Shown piece after piece: positions 51,456-60,865 of a stretch of 64,000 nt of DNA; the stretch's first letter is position 1, and each line of letters begins with the position of its first letter. Both the position numbers and the translations under genes were made by a program. The notes beneath the pieces are model-generated. The model made no database searches and was not told the origin of the DNA. It worked only from the letters and a program-made list of their open reading frames with translations. This DNA comes from Pectinatus haikarae (lineage in GTDB: Bacteria; Bacillota; Negativicutes; Selenomonadales; Selenomonadaceae), in assembly GCF_030813505.1 (NCBI RefSeq), contig NZ_JAUSUE010000002.1; one strand, given 5' to 3'.

Positions 51456-52469
51456 ATGGCAGTTAAAGTTGCTATTAATGGGTTTGGTCGTATTGGCCGT
51501 CTCGCTTTCAGACAGATGTTCGACGCAGAAGGATATGATGTTGTTGCACTTAACGATTTGACAAGTCCTAAAATGCTTGCACATCTTTTGAAGTACGATT
51601 CTACACAGGGCAGATATAAATATGCTGATTCTGTAGAAGCTGGCGAAGATTCCATTACTGTAAATGGTAAGAAAATCACTATTTACAAAAAACCTAATCC
51701 TGAAGAATTGCCTTGGGGAGATCTTGATGTTGATATAGTGCTTGAATGTACAGGCTTTTTCGCTTCGAAAGACAAGGCTGCAGCACATATTAAAGCAGGC
51801 GCTAAGAAAGTTGTTATTTCTGCTCCGGCTGGCAGTGATCTTCCTACCATCGTTTACAACGTAAACCATAAGGCTTTAAAATCAAGTGACACTGTTATTT
51901 CCGCAGCTTCCTGCACCACAAACTGCTTGGCCCCTATGGCTGATGCATTGAACAAATTGGCTCCTATCCAGAGCGGTATTATGACGACAGTTCATGCTTA
52001 TACTGGCGACCAGATGATTTTGGATGGTCCTCAGCGTAAGGGCGATCTCCGCCGTTCGCGTGCTGCTGCTATTAATATTGTACCTAACAGCACCGGTGCC
52101 GCAAAAGCTATTGGTCTTGTCATTCCTGAATTGAACGGCAAATTGATCGGTTCGGCACAGCGTGTTCCTACTCCTACCGGCTCGACAACTATTTTGGTAG
52201 CTGTTGTAAAAGGCAAAGTATCTGTTGAAGACATCAATAAGGCTATGAAAGCTGCTGAAACTGAATCTTTCGGTTACACTGAAGATCAAATCGTATCAAG
52301 CGATGTTATCGGCATGAGATTCGGTTCATTATTCGATTCTACACAGACAATGGTTGCTCCTATGGAAGACGGCAATACACAGGTGCAGGTCGTTTCATGG
52401 TATGATAATGAAAACAGTTTCACAAGTCAGATGGTTCGTACAATCAAATACTTTGCTGAACTGAAGTAA
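51456..52469 (+). CDS. gap: glyceraldehyde-3-phosphate dehydrogenase
   Basis: GAPDH oxidises glyceraldehyde-3-phosphate to 1,3-bisphosphoglycerate with NAD. It has the NAD motif INGFGRIGRLAFRQ, the catalytic cysteine in SASCTTNCLAP, and the C-terminal SWYDNENSFTSQMVRTI. Length 337. The GGGGG site lies near 51441. It heads gap-pgk-tpiA-gpmI. No CggR regulator is next to it. Confidence 0.97.
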   Translation: MAVKVAINGFGRIGRLAFRQMFDAEGYDVVALNDLTSPKMLAHLLKYDSTQGRYKYADSVEAGEDSITVNGKKITIYKKPNPEELPWGDLDVDIVLECTGFFASKDKAAAHIKAGAKKVVISAPAGSDLPTIVYNVNHKALKSSDTVISAASCTTNCLAPMADALNKLAPIQSGIMTTVHAYTGDQMILDGPQRKGDLRRSRAAAINIVPNSTGAAKAIGLVIPELNGKLIGSAQRVPTPTGSTTILVAVVKGKVSVEDINKAMKAAETESFGYTEDQIVSSDVIGMRFGSLFDSTQTMVAPMEDGNTQVQVVSWYDNENSFTSQMVRTIKYFAELK

Positions 52470-52494
52470 TATTGTTCGGCCTTATGCCTAATAA

Positions 52495-52523
52495 GGTCCG
52501 GCCTTAATAGGCCGGACCTATTT
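52495..52523 (+). terminator. GC-rich hairpin between gap and pgk
   Basis: A perfect 10-base stem GGTCCGGCCT (52495-52504) and AGGCCGGACC (52509-52518) with a TAAT loop, then TATTTTA. It is probably a partial terminator, or an RNA-stabilising hairpin, that makes gap mRNA more abundant. Confidence 0.75.
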
Positions 52524-52544
52524 TATGATTAGCGGAGGATTGAA

Positions 52545-53729
52545 ATGAATAAAAAGACAATCAGAGATATTGATGTAAACGGCAAAAAAGTATTTATCCG
52601 TGTGGATTTCAATGTTCCTATGGATGAAAATCAAAATATCACCAATGATAAAAGAATAAGAGCCACACTTCCTACGCTCAATTATCTGCTGGAAAAAAAT
52701 GCTGCCCTTATTTTGGCATGCCATGTTGGTCGTCCTAAAGGTCAGCGCGTTCCTGAACTTTCTGTTAAACCTATAGTGAAGAGACTTTCTGAGCTTTTGG
52801 GAAAAGAAGTAAAATACGCTGAAGATTGCGTTGGCAAACCGGCAGAAGAAGCGGCAGCTTCATTAAAACCCGGCGAGGTCCTTTTATTGGAAAACCTTCG
52901 CTACCATAATGAAGAAACAAAAAATGATCCGAATTTTGCAAAACAGCTGGCATCCCTGGCTGATGTGGCAGTTGATGATGCCTTTGGCGTTTCTCACCGG
53001 GCACATGCATCCAATGTTGGTATTGCCCAATATGTTGAAGTCGTCAGCGGTTTTCTTGTAGAAAAAGAAATAAAATTTATTGGGCAGGCACTTGCTGCGC
53101 CTAAAAAACCTTTTGTAGCCATTATTGGTGGTGCAAAAGTTTCTGATAAAATAGGTGTTATTTCTAATATGATAGAAAAAGTCGATACAATTATTATCGG
53201 CGGCGGTATGGCTTACACTTTTCTTGCATCACAAGGATATAATATCGGCAAATCCATCTGCGAAGAAGACAAAATTGATCTTGCAAAAAATCTTTTGGCA
53301 AAAGCAGCTTCAAAAGGTGTAAAAGTATTATTGCCTGCAGATGTGGTAATTGCTGATAAATTTGCTGCGGATGCTGCCACTAAAATTGTGCCTGTCGACA
53401 AAATAGATCCTGAATGGATGGGACTGGATTGCGGTCCTGAAAGCTGTAAAATGAATGCTGCGGCTTTAAAAGATGCAAAAACTGTTGTTTGGAACGGGCC
53501 GATGGGTGTATTTGAATTTGATGCCTTTGCTAAAGGAACAGAAGCTGTTGCTAAGGCAGTCGCAGAATCCGGTGCCGTGAGTATTGTCGGCGGCGGTGAT
53601 TCTATTGCTGCGTTGAAAAAAACAGGTCTTTCTGATAAGATCAGCCATATTTCGACAGGCGGCGGCGCTACATTAGAATTCCTCGAAGGAAAACCTATGC
53701 CTGGCATTGAAGCAATTGCGGATCTTTGA
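52545..53729 (+). CDS. pgk: phosphoglycerate kinase
   Basis: Pgk makes ATP from 1,3-bisphosphoglycerate. It has RVDFNVPMD, the HVGRPKG arginine region, GGAKVSDKIGVI, and the nucleotide site NGPMGVFEFDAFAKGT and IGGGDS-like VGGGDSIAA. Length 394. It starts 75 bases after gap, with a GGAGG site, in the glycolytic operon. Confidence 0.97.
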   Translation: MNKKTIRDIDVNGKKVFIRVDFNVPMDENQNITNDKRIRATLPTLNYLLEKNAALILACHVGRPKGQRVPELSVKPIVKRLSELLGKEVKYAEDCVGKPAEEAAASLKPGEVLLLENLRYHNEETKNDPNFAKQLASLADVAVDDAFGVSHRAHASNVGIAQYVEVVSGFLVEKEIKFIGQALAAPKKPFVAIIGGAKVSDKIGVISNMIEKVDTIIIGGGMAYTFLASQGYNIGKSICEEDKIDLAKNLLAKAASKGVKVLLPADVVIADKFAADAATKIVPVDKIDPEWMGLDCGPESCKMNAAALKDAKTVVWNGPMGVFEFDAFAKGTEAVAKAVAESGAVSIVGGGDSIAALKKTGLSDKISHISTGGGATLEFLEGKPMPGIEAIADL

Positions 53730-53876
53730 TATAATGCAGTGAAATACTAGGGATAACAATTACTAAAGCGGCTTATGTCTGTTTTAGTAATTTGTTGTGC
53801 CTTATAAACTTATCCTGTTAGCTCGATAATCAAATCGGAAATTTTTTTATTAATATGAAAAAAGGTGGTTTTTACT

Positions 53877-54629
53877 ATGCGCAAGGCAGTAATAGCTGGC
53901 AATTGGAAGATGAACAATACAATCGCCGCAGGAAAACAATTAATTAAGGATTTAGCACCCTTGGTGAAGGAAAACAGTAAGGTTGATATAGTTGTGTGCC
54001 CAACATATACAGCACTTGCAGCTGTTGTGGAAGCTGCTAAAGGCACCAATATTCATGTAGGTGCGCAGAATGTACATTGGGAAAAAAGCGGTGCATTCAC
54101 CGGTGAAATTTCTACAGATATGTTGAAAGAAATCGGTGTCGAGTATGTCGTTATAGGTCATTCAGAACGCCGTGAATATTTCGGCGAAACAGATGAAGGG
54201 GTAAATAAACGCTCCAGAGCAGCTTTAGCGGCAGGTCTTGTGCCGATTATCTGCTGCGGTGAAACCTTGGAAATACGTGAAGCTGGCACGACGAATACAT
54301 TTGTCAAAGGACAGATTGAAGCAGCTCTGAATCAAATGACAGCTGACGATGTTGTTAAGGCTGTTATAGCATATGAACCTATCTGGGCTATTGGTACAGG
54401 AAAAACAGCTACTTTTGAACAGGCTGAAGAAGTATGCGCTGTTATTCGTGAAACGATTGCTGCACAATTTGATCAGACGACCGCTGATAAAGTACGTATT
54501 CAATATGGCGGAAGTGTAAAACCGACTACAATTGACGGACTCATGCAGAAACCTAATGTTGACGGTGCTTTAGTGGGCGGGGCTTCCTTAAAAGCTCCCG
54601 ACTTTGCGCGTATTGCAAATTTTAATTAA
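53877..54629 (+). CDS. tpiA: triose-phosphate isomerase
   Basis: TpiA interconverts dihydroxyacetone phosphate and glyceraldehyde-3-phosphate. It has AGNWKMNNT (substrate lysine), GHSERREYF (catalytic histidine) and AYEPIWAIGTGK (catalytic glutamate). Length 250. The ATG at 53877 follows AAAGGTGG; the GTG four codons earlier lies within that site. A weak AT hairpin (53758-53791) lies between pgk and tpiA. Confidence 0.96.
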   Translation: MRKAVIAGNWKMNNTIAAGKQLIKDLAPLVKENSKVDIVVCPTYTALAAVVEAAKGTNIHVGAQNVHWEKSGAFTGEISTDMLKEIGVEYVVIGHSERREYFGETDEGVNKRSRAALAAGLVPIICCGETLEIREAGTTNTFVKGQIEAALNQMTADDVVKAVIAYEPIWAIGTGKTATFEQAEEVCAVIRETIAAQFDQTTADKVRIQYGGSVKPTTIDGLMQKPNVDGALVGGASLKAPDFARIANFN

Positions 54630-54658
54630 TAATAGATTAGGCAAGAGGTTATTTATAT

Positions 54659-56182
54659 ATGTCAAAACTCAAAAATCCGGTTGCTCTTATTATAATGGAC
54701 GGATGGGGAATAGGGACTGCTAATGATCCTAATAATGCAGTGACAAAAGGAAAAACCCCCGTTATAGATAAGCTCTTTAAAAATTACCCTTATGCTCAAT
54801 TGGCTTGTTCAGGTGAGGCGGTAGGTCTTCCTGATGGACAGATGGGAAATTCAGAAGTAGGGCATATGAATATGGGAGCCGGAAGGGTAGTATACCAGGA
54901 ACTCACACGTATTACCAAGGCTATCCGTGAAAAAACATTTTTTGCCAATCCTGTATTTTTAGATGTCATGGCACAGGTGAAAAAATCCGGCGGAGCTCTT
55001 CATCTGATGGGACTCTTGTCCGACGGCGGAGTGCACAGTCATCAGCAGCATTTATATGCGCTAATTGAATTGGCAAAAGAAAGCGGCATAGAAAATGTAT
55101 ATGTGCATGCATTTTTGGATGGTCGGGATGTGCCTCCTTCAAGCGCTGCAGGCTATTTATCTCAGCTGGAAGACAAGCTGAGGGAAATTGGCACAGGCAG
55201 TATTGCCACCATCGCCGGGCGTTATTATGCCATGGACCGTGATAAAAGATGGGACCGTGTTGAAAAGGCGTACAAGGCTGTTGCCAAGGCTCAGGGCAAT
55301 AAGGCAGAAAATGCTGCTGATGCCATAAATGCGTCTTATGCGGATGAAAAAACTGATGAATTTGTGATCCCTACTGTCATCGGAACGTATCAAGGCATGA
55401 AAGACGGAGACGGGGCGGTATTCTTCAATTTCCGGCCTGACAGGGCACGCGAACTTACGCATGCATTTACAGATGAAAACTTTGATGGATTTGATCGCGG
55501 GAGCAAGGTGAAATTGTCATTTGCAATAATGACGCAGTATGAAAAAGGGATAAATGCCCAAATAGCTTACAAACCTGAAAAGCTGACTAATACATTAGGG
55601 GAAGTTATTTGCAGCAATGGTTATAAGCAGCTGCGAATTGCTGAAACAGAAAAATATGCGCATGTAACGTTCTTTTTCAATGGCGGAGTTGAACAGCCTC
55701 TGGAGGGTGAAGACCGGATCTTGGTGCCATCTCCAAAGGTTGCAACATACGATCTTCAGCCTGAAATGAGTGCTGGTGAAGTTACTGATAAGGTAGTCGA
55801 TGCAATAAAATCGGAAAAATATGATTTTATTATTTTGAACTATGCTAACGGTGATATGGTCGGACATACAGGCATTCTGCCTGCCGCTGTAAAAGCTGTA
55901 GAAACAGTTGATACTTGTGTCGGCCGTTTTGTAGATGCCATAAAATCAGTGGGAGGTACAGTTTGCATAACTGCTGACCATGGCAATGCTGAAAAGATGT
56001 TCGATGCAAAAACAAATGAGCCTTTCACGGCACATACTACCAATCCTGTTCCGTTTATTGTTGTCTCCGATAAAATAAAAAATGTCCGTGACGGAGCATT
56101 ATGCGATATTGCACCGACATTGCTGAAGCTTGCCGATGTTTCTATACCGCAGGAAATGACGGGCACACCGCTTATAGATTAA
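54659..56182 (+). CDS. gpmI: 2,3-bisphosphoglycerate-independent phosphoglycerate mutase
   Basis: GpmI moves phosphate from C3 to C2 of glycerate through a phosphoserine, using manganese. It has ALIIMDGWGIG, the nucleophile serine in GQMGNSEVGHMNMGAGR, and DGRDVPPSSA, with the metal site ITADHGNAEKM. Length 507. It ends the gap-pgk-tpiA-gpmI run. No eno gene is in the window. Confidence 0.96.
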   Translation: MSKLKNPVALIIMDGWGIGTANDPNNAVTKGKTPVIDKLFKNYPYAQLACSGEAVGLPDGQMGNSEVGHMNMGAGRVVYQELTRITKAIREKTFFANPVFLDVMAQVKKSGGALHLMGLLSDGGVHSHQQHLYALIELAKESGIENVYVHAFLDGRDVPPSSAAGYLSQLEDKLREIGTGSIATIAGRYYAMDRDKRWDRVEKAYKAVAKAQGNKAENAADAINASYADEKTDEFVIPTVIGTYQGMKDGDGAVFFNFRPDRARELTHAFTDENFDGFDRGSKVKLSFAIMTQYEKGINAQIAYKPEKLTNTLGEVICSNGYKQLRIAETEKYAHVTFFFNGGVEQPLEGEDRILVPSPKVATYDLQPEMSAGEVTDKVVDAIKSEKYDFIILNYANGDMVGHTGILPAAVKAVETVDTCVGRFVDAIKSVGGTVCITADHGNAEKMFDAKTNEPFTAHTTNPVPFIVVSDKIKNVRDGALCDIAPTLLKLADVSIPQEMTGTPLID

Positions 56183-56267
56183 ATGTCAGTATGTTCATCT
56201 TGACATATAAGTCGGATAAATATATTATTGTTTAGTGGATTATTACAGTGAAGAGAGGAATACAGAT

Positions 56268-56963
56268 ATGATTTATTCAGAAGAAGTCAGCAACATGACA
56301 TGTGTTGCCAAAGGTATCGAAAACCATGGTCCCGCTCCGATTCCTGAAGAAGGTAAATGGGTGCAGGCTAAGGAAGTAAAAGATATCAGCGGTTTGACAC
56401 ATGGTGTTGGTTGGTGCGCTCCGCAGCAGGGGGCCTGCAAATTAACATTAAATGTGAAAGACGGCATCATTCAGGAAGCATTGATAGAAACGATTGGCTG
56501 TTCAGGTATGACACATTCAGCGGCAATGGCTTCAGAACTTTTACCGGGAAAAACGATCTTAGAAGCACTCAATACGGATTTGGTCTGCGATGCTATCAAT
56601 ACTGCTATGCGTGAACTGTTCCTGCAAATTGTTTATGGCAGAACACAAACAGCCTTTTCAGAAGGTGGTCTTCCTATCGGCGCAGGGCTTGAAGATTTGG
56701 GAAAAGGCCTCAGAAGTCAAATAGGGACCATGTATGGTACTCTTAAAAAGGGATCACGTTATCTGGAAATGGCTGAAGGTTATGTTACCAGAATCGCCTT
56801 GGATAAAGACGATGCGATAATCGGTTATGAATTTGTCCATCTTGGCAAAATGATGGAAATGATTCGTAAGGGCACGTCTGCTCAGGAAGCTATGGATAAG
56901 GCCAAGGGGTCCTACGGCAGATTTGCAGAAGCCGCAAAATATGTGGATCCGCGTAAAGAATAA
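56268..56963 (+). CDS. IscU-like Fe-S scaffold-type protein, partner of GGGtGRT
   Basis: A 231-residue protein. Its core (ALIETIGCSGMTHSAAMASELLPGKTILEALNTDL) resembles the SufE/IscU scaffold region, with conserved cysteines in GWCAPQQGACKL and TIGCSGM. The C-terminus is helical (MMEMIRKGTSAQEAMDKAK). The start is ATG at 56268, eight bases after GAGAGGA. It lies directly before the GGGtGRT gene, a pairing I recall as common in anaerobes. A role in iron-sulphur or other metal handling is inferred; the true function is not known. Confidence 0.75.
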   Translation: MIYSEEVSNMTCVAKGIENHGPAPIPEEGKWVQAKEVKDISGLTHGVGWCAPQQGACKLTLNVKDGIIQEALIETIGCSGMTHSAAMASELLPGKTILEALNTDLVCDAINTAMRELFLQIVYGRTQTAFSEGGLPIGAGLEDLGKGLRSQIGTMYGTLKKGSRYLEMAEGYVTRIALDKDDAIIGYEFVHLGKMMEMIRKGTSAQEAMDKAKGSYGRFAEAAKYVDPRKE

Positions 56964-56992
56964 TAAAAGGGAACGGGAAGGAATGAAAGAGT

Positions 56993-57991
56993 ATGGCATT
57001 ATTTGAAAGTTATGAACGTCGTATTGATAAAATAAATAAGGTCTTAAGTGGATATGGCATTTCCTCTGTAGAAGAAGCTAAGAAAATATGCGACGAAAAA
57101 GGTATAAATGTTGCTGAAATAGTGAAAAGCATTCAGCCTATTTGTTTTGAAAATGCATGTTGGGCCTATACTGTTGGTGCTGCTATTGCTATAAAAAAAG
57201 GATGCACAAAAGCTGCAGAAGCAGCTAAGGCTATTGGTGAAGGGCTTCAGTCCTTTTGTATACCTGGTTCTGTCGCTGATCACAGAAAAGTGGGTCTGGG
57301 ACATGGTAACCTGGCTTCCATGCTTTTATCAGAAGATGCAAGCTGTTTTGCTTTTCTGGCAGGTCATGAATCATTTGCTGCAGCTGAAGGTGCTATCGGT
57401 ATTGCGGGAAAGGCTAATCGTGTCAGAAAACAACCTTTGCGCGTTATTCTGAACGGACTGGGCAAGGATGCTGCTCAAATTATTTCACGTATCAATGGTT
57501 TTACCTATGTGCAGACACAATATGATTATGCAACAGGTAAACTTAATGTTGTTAAAGAAATCGCTTATTCAGACGGTGTACGCAGTATGATAAAATGCTA
57601 TGGAGCTGACAGTGTTCAGGAAGGTGTTGCTGTCATGCATAAGGAAGATGTAGATATTTCCATTACGGGAAATTCTACTAATCCGACAAGATTCCAGCAT
57701 CCTGTAGCAGGCTGCTACAAAAAAGAATGTATCGAAAAAGGCAAAAAGTTTTTTTCTGTAGCATCCGGCGGCGGTACAGGCCGTACGCTGCATCCTGATA
57801 ATATGGGTGCAGGTCCTGCTTCATATGGCATGACTGATACTATGGGCCGCATGCATTCTGATGCACAGTTTGCCGGATCTTCTTCAGTTCCCGCACATGT
57901 TGAAATGATGGGGTTGATCGGTATGGGCAACAATCCTATGGTTGGGGCAAGTGTGGCTGTGGCAGTTGCCGTTGAGGAACATACGAAATAA
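56993..57991 (+). CDS. GGGtGRT protein, function unknown
   Basis: A 332-residue protein named for its motif ASGGGTGRTLHPDNMGAGPAS, followed by YGMTDTMGRMHSDAQFAG. The N-terminal half has HGNLASMLLSEDASCFAFLAGHESF. It is widespread in anaerobes without an assigned function. It lies 29 bases after the IscU-like gene and shares a terminator at 58004-58040, so the two form one unit placed between gpmI and pyk. Confidence 0.85.
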   Translation: MALFESYERRIDKINKVLSGYGISSVEEAKKICDEKGINVAEIVKSIQPICFENACWAYTVGAAIAIKKGCTKAAEAAKAIGEGLQSFCIPGSVADHRKVGLGHGNLASMLLSEDASCFAFLAGHESFAAAEGAIGIAGKANRVRKQPLRVILNGLGKDAAQIISRINGFTYVQTQYDYATGKLNVVKEIAYSDGVRSMIKCYGADSVQEGVAVMHKEDVDISITGNSTNPTRFQHPVAGCYKKECIEKGKKFFSVASGGGTGRTLHPDNMGAGPASYGMTDTMGRMHSDAQFAGSSSVPAHVEMMGLIGMGNNPMVGASVAVAVAVEEHTK

Positions 57992-58003
57992 TTAAAAATG
58001 ACG

Positions 58004-58040
58004 GAGATGCACAGGAAATATTTCCTATGCATCTCTTTTA
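58004..58040 (+). terminator. terminator of the IscU-like/GGGtGRT unit
   Basis: The stem GAGATGCAcAGGAAATA/TTTCCTaTGCATCTC (58004-58035) has one mismatch and is followed by TTTTA. Confidence 0.85.
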
Positions 58041-58066
58041 AGTTTTTACGGATGCATATTACTGCT

Positions 58067-58095
58067 TTGATATGTATGATAATTTATGTTACAAT
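58067..58095 (+). promoter_or_regulatory. pyk promoter
   Basis: TTGATA (58067-58072) and TACAAT (58090-58095), 17 bases apart, about 55 bases before pyk. Confidence 0.75.
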
Positions 58096-58149
58096 AGATA
58101 TGCAGTATTATAAAAATGGGAAGAAATATTTTAATTAGGTGGGGGTTTT

Positions 58150-59565
58150 ATGTTGAAAAAAACAAAAATAGTATGTACCATGGGTCCTAATGTGGACAAG
58201 GATCATATGCTTCTTGAGGACATGATCAATAATGGAATGAATGTTGCCCGTTTTAATTTCTCGCATGGTGATTATGCAGAACATGAAAAACGCATTAATT
58301 TAGTAAAGCAGACTGCTCGTAAACTGGGCAAAACAATTTCTTTAGTCCTTGATACAAAAGGGCCTGAAATGCGTTTAGGCGATTTTGCCGGCGGTAAGGT
58401 ATTCTTAAAAAAAGGCAATAAATTCACCATCACCAACAGCGATGAACCTGGTGATGAAACTCATGTAGCCATCAACCACAAAAATCTTTACGCAGAAGTT
58501 AAACCCGGTAATATTCTGCTCCTTTCCGACGGACTTGTAGGTCTCCGTGTAGATGAAATTTCCGGTAAAGATATAGTTACGACGATTCTCAATGATGGGC
58601 CTATGAGCACACGCAAGCGTGCAGCAGCTCCAGGAGTATCACTCGGACTGCCCGCTATTTCTGAACAGGATAGAAATGATATAATTTTCGGTATTAAGCA
58701 TGATATGGATTTTGTTGCAGCTTCTTTTATACAACGTGCTGATGATGTAGAAGAAATACGCGGCTTGATCAGAGATCACAGCGGTCATATGGAAATTATT
58801 CCAAAAATCGAATGTGCCGAAGGTGTCAAGAATATTGATTCAATAATAGCGGCTTCAGATGGTATCATGGTGGCTCGCGGAGATCTCGGCGTAGAAATTC
58901 CTGCTGAAGATGTTCCTCTTATTCAGAAAGAAATCATCAAAAAATGCAACAAAGTAGGCAAACCAGTTATTGTTGCGACACAAATGCTTGAAACAATGAC
59001 TACAAACCCGCGCCCAACTCGTGCTGAAGCCTCCGATGTTGCTAATGCTATTTTTGATGGTACTGACGCAATAATGCTCAGCGGTGAATCTGCTAACGGC
59101 GACTATCCTGTAGAAGCAGTTAAAGTTATGGATTCTATTGCTAGACGTGTTGAATCAGCGCTTGAATATAAACATATCTTCATCAATAAGGGTTTTTCCC
59201 GCCAATCAACAACTACAGATGTCATTGCACATGCAACGGTACAGATGGCTTATGAACTTGATGCTAAGGCCATTATTGCTCCTACCGAAAGTGGTTATAC
59301 AGCACAAGTGGTATCAAAATATCGTCCGGAAGCAGCTATTATTGCTTATACACCAAATGAAAAAGTAGCGCGTCATTTAAATCTTCGTTGGGGTGTAGTG
59401 CCTATTGCAGGCTCTGATTGGGATGATGTAGAGGAAATGATCGTCACAGCAACAGCTGCAGCCGTTGCAAGGGGAATCGTAAAACAGGGCGATAAAACTA
59501 TTATTACCTCCGGTGTGAAATTTGCTGAAGGAAATACAAGCACGATCCGTATTCATACGATTTGA
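58150..59565 (+). CDS. pyk: pyruvate kinase
   Basis: Pyk makes pyruvate and ATP from phosphoenolpyruvate. It has KTKIVCTMGPN, NVARFNFSHGDY, the catalytic KIECAEGVKNIDSI and VARGDLGVEIP, with VIVATQMLETM and the cation/ADP-loop region. Length 471, without the extra C-terminal PEP-utiliser domain some Firmicute enzymes have. A strong GGTGGGGG site precedes the start. It has its own promoter and terminator. Confidence 0.96.
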   Translation: MLKKTKIVCTMGPNVDKDHMLLEDMINNGMNVARFNFSHGDYAEHEKRINLVKQTARKLGKTISLVLDTKGPEMRLGDFAGGKVFLKKGNKFTITNSDEPGDETHVAINHKNLYAEVKPGNILLLSDGLVGLRVDEISGKDIVTTILNDGPMSTRKRAAAPGVSLGLPAISEQDRNDIIFGIKHDMDFVAASFIQRADDVEEIRGLIRDHSGHMEIIPKIECAEGVKNIDSIIAASDGIMVARGDLGVEIPAEDVPLIQKEIIKKCNKVGKPVIVATQMLETMTTNPRPTRAEASDVANAIFDGTDAIMLSGESANGDYPVEAVKVMDSIARRVESALEYKHIFINKGFSRQSTTTDVIAHATVQMAYELDAKAIIAPTESGYTAQVVSKYRPEAAIIAYTPNEKVARHLNLRWGVVPIAGSDWDDVEEMIVTATAAAVARGIVKQGDKTIITSGVKFAEGNTSTIRIHTI

Positions 59566-59604
59566 TCTTCAGTTCTGATAAATGTGATCAAAAGAAGTGT
59601 ACTG

Positions 59605-59640
59605 ACGCTGAGATAAATATCTCGGCGTTTTATTTTTTTG
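59605..59640 (+). terminator. pyk terminator
   Basis: A 10-base stem ACGCTGAGAT (59605-59614) and ATCTCGGCGT (59619-59628), with one wobble and an AAAT loop, then TTTATTTTTTT. Confidence 0.88.
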
Positions 59641-59653
59641 CGGATAAAGTAGC

Positions 59654-60748
59654 TTATAATTCGTCAGCGGCCTTGCAAGGCAGAGAAAAAAAGAAAGAGG
59701 CACCTTTATCAGGCTTTCCCGTGATCCATGCCGTGCCGCCTTGTCTTTGCAAGATGCGCTGGCAGATGGCCAGACCGACGCCGCTGCCTTCAAATTCTCG
59801 GGCGGAATGAAGACGTTCAAATACATGAAATAGTTTTTTTACATAACGCATATCGAAACCGGCACCATTATCTGTAACAGAAAAAACCAGATACTTTTCT
59901 GTCTGGCGGCATGTTACTCGTATTATGGCGGGATCTTTTTTTCTTGTGTATTTCAGAGCGTTGGATAAAATATTTTGACATAAAAGCTTGAAGAGGATTG
60001 GATCGGCTGCTATAGAAGGCAGCTTTTCGAGATGAAAACATATTTTTCTGGATGGTTCCAATGTATGCAGTTCATTATAGGTTTCAAAAAAGATTTTATT
60101 GGTATCTATTTTGTTGATGCTTATTTCTTTGCTGCCGGCATGAGAATATTCTAATAAATGATCAATAATAGCAGTGACTTCACGGGTTTTTTCCTGTATA
60201 TTTTCCGCAAGAGTTTTTTCATCCGATGAAAATTTTCCATTACAGTCCTGCAGCAGAAAATCTATAAGGCGTTTTATGGAAAGCAATGGAGATTTCAGAT
60301 CATGAGCAACAGAATAGGAAAAACTGTCGAGACTTTTATATGCGTTCTCCAGATCCTCGGTTCTTTGCATGAGTTTGAGCTGTGTATTGACACGTGCTAT
60401 CAGTTCGGCTGGTTTAAAGGGTTTAGTAACGTAATCCTGTGCACCTATAGCAAAGGCTTTTTTTATACTTTCTTCGTCATCGCTGGCTGTTAAGAAAACA
60501 ACAGGGATTTTTTTATATTCAACATTATTTTTTAACAGCTGACAAAAATCAAATCCATTCATTTCCGGCATAGTTACGTCAAGTAAAATAATATGGGGTA
60601 TTTGGAATTGCAATAATTTTAAAGCTGACTGTGCGCTTTTGGCAACACGGATCGTGAAATCAGATCGTTTGAGAATGCAGCTTGCCAATTCAATGCTTTC
60701 GGGAGAATCATCAATTATAAGAATTTGTTTTTCATATGGTATTGACAT
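59654..60748 (-). CDS. receiver-histidine kinase fusion (REC-HisKA-HATPase)
   Basis: A 364-residue soluble kinase. A receiver domain is N-terminal (IIDDSPES, phosphoacceptor Asp57, Lys109 in TKPFKP), then a coiled coil, a HisKA helix pair with the phosphorylated His149 (FSYSVAHDLKSPL), and an HATPase (LLCQNILSNALKYT, DNGAGFD, GSGVGLAICQRIL). The receiver-first order means it probably takes phosphate or a signal from another kinase before acting. It is divergent from the large hybrid kinase at 60933, which is a natural partner. Confidence 0.9.
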   Translation of the reverse strand: MSIPYEKQILIIDDSPESIELASCILKRSDFTIRVAKSAQSALKLLQFQIPHIILLDVTMPEMNGFDFCQLLKNNVEYKKIPVVFLTASDDEESIKKAFAIGAQDYVTKPFKPAELIARVNTQLKLMQRTEDLENAYKSLDSFSYSVAHDLKSPLLSIKRLIDFLLQDCNGKFSSDEKTLAENIQEKTREVTAIIDHLLEYSHAGSKEISINKIDTNKIFFETYNELHTLEPSRKICFHLEKLPSIAADPILFKLLCQNILSNALKYTRKKDPAIIRVTCRQTEKYLVFSVTDNGAGFDMRYVKKLFHVFERLHSAREFEGSGVGLAICQRILQRQGGTAWITGKPDKGASFFFSLPCKAADEL

Positions 60749-60821
60749 AAAAACACCTTTTCTTTTTAGCTATTGTTTTAACATATTAATCCTTTTCTGC
60801 AAGAAATGAGAAATAAGATAT

Positions 60822-60850
60822 TTGTTATTTTGCAATAATTGGACTATAAT
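60822..60850 (+). promoter_or_regulatory. promoter of the hybrid kinase gene
   Basis: TTGTTA (60822-60827) and TATAAT (60845-60850), 17 bases apart. The transcript should start near 60857, just before the leader hairpins. Confidence 0.75.
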
Positions 60851-60865
60851 ATAAAAATAGATTTT

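Noticed and set aside
53758..53791. Hairpin between pgk and tpiA as terminator
   Set aside because: The stem is almost only A-T with a long loop and no T-run; tpiA appears to remain in the operon.
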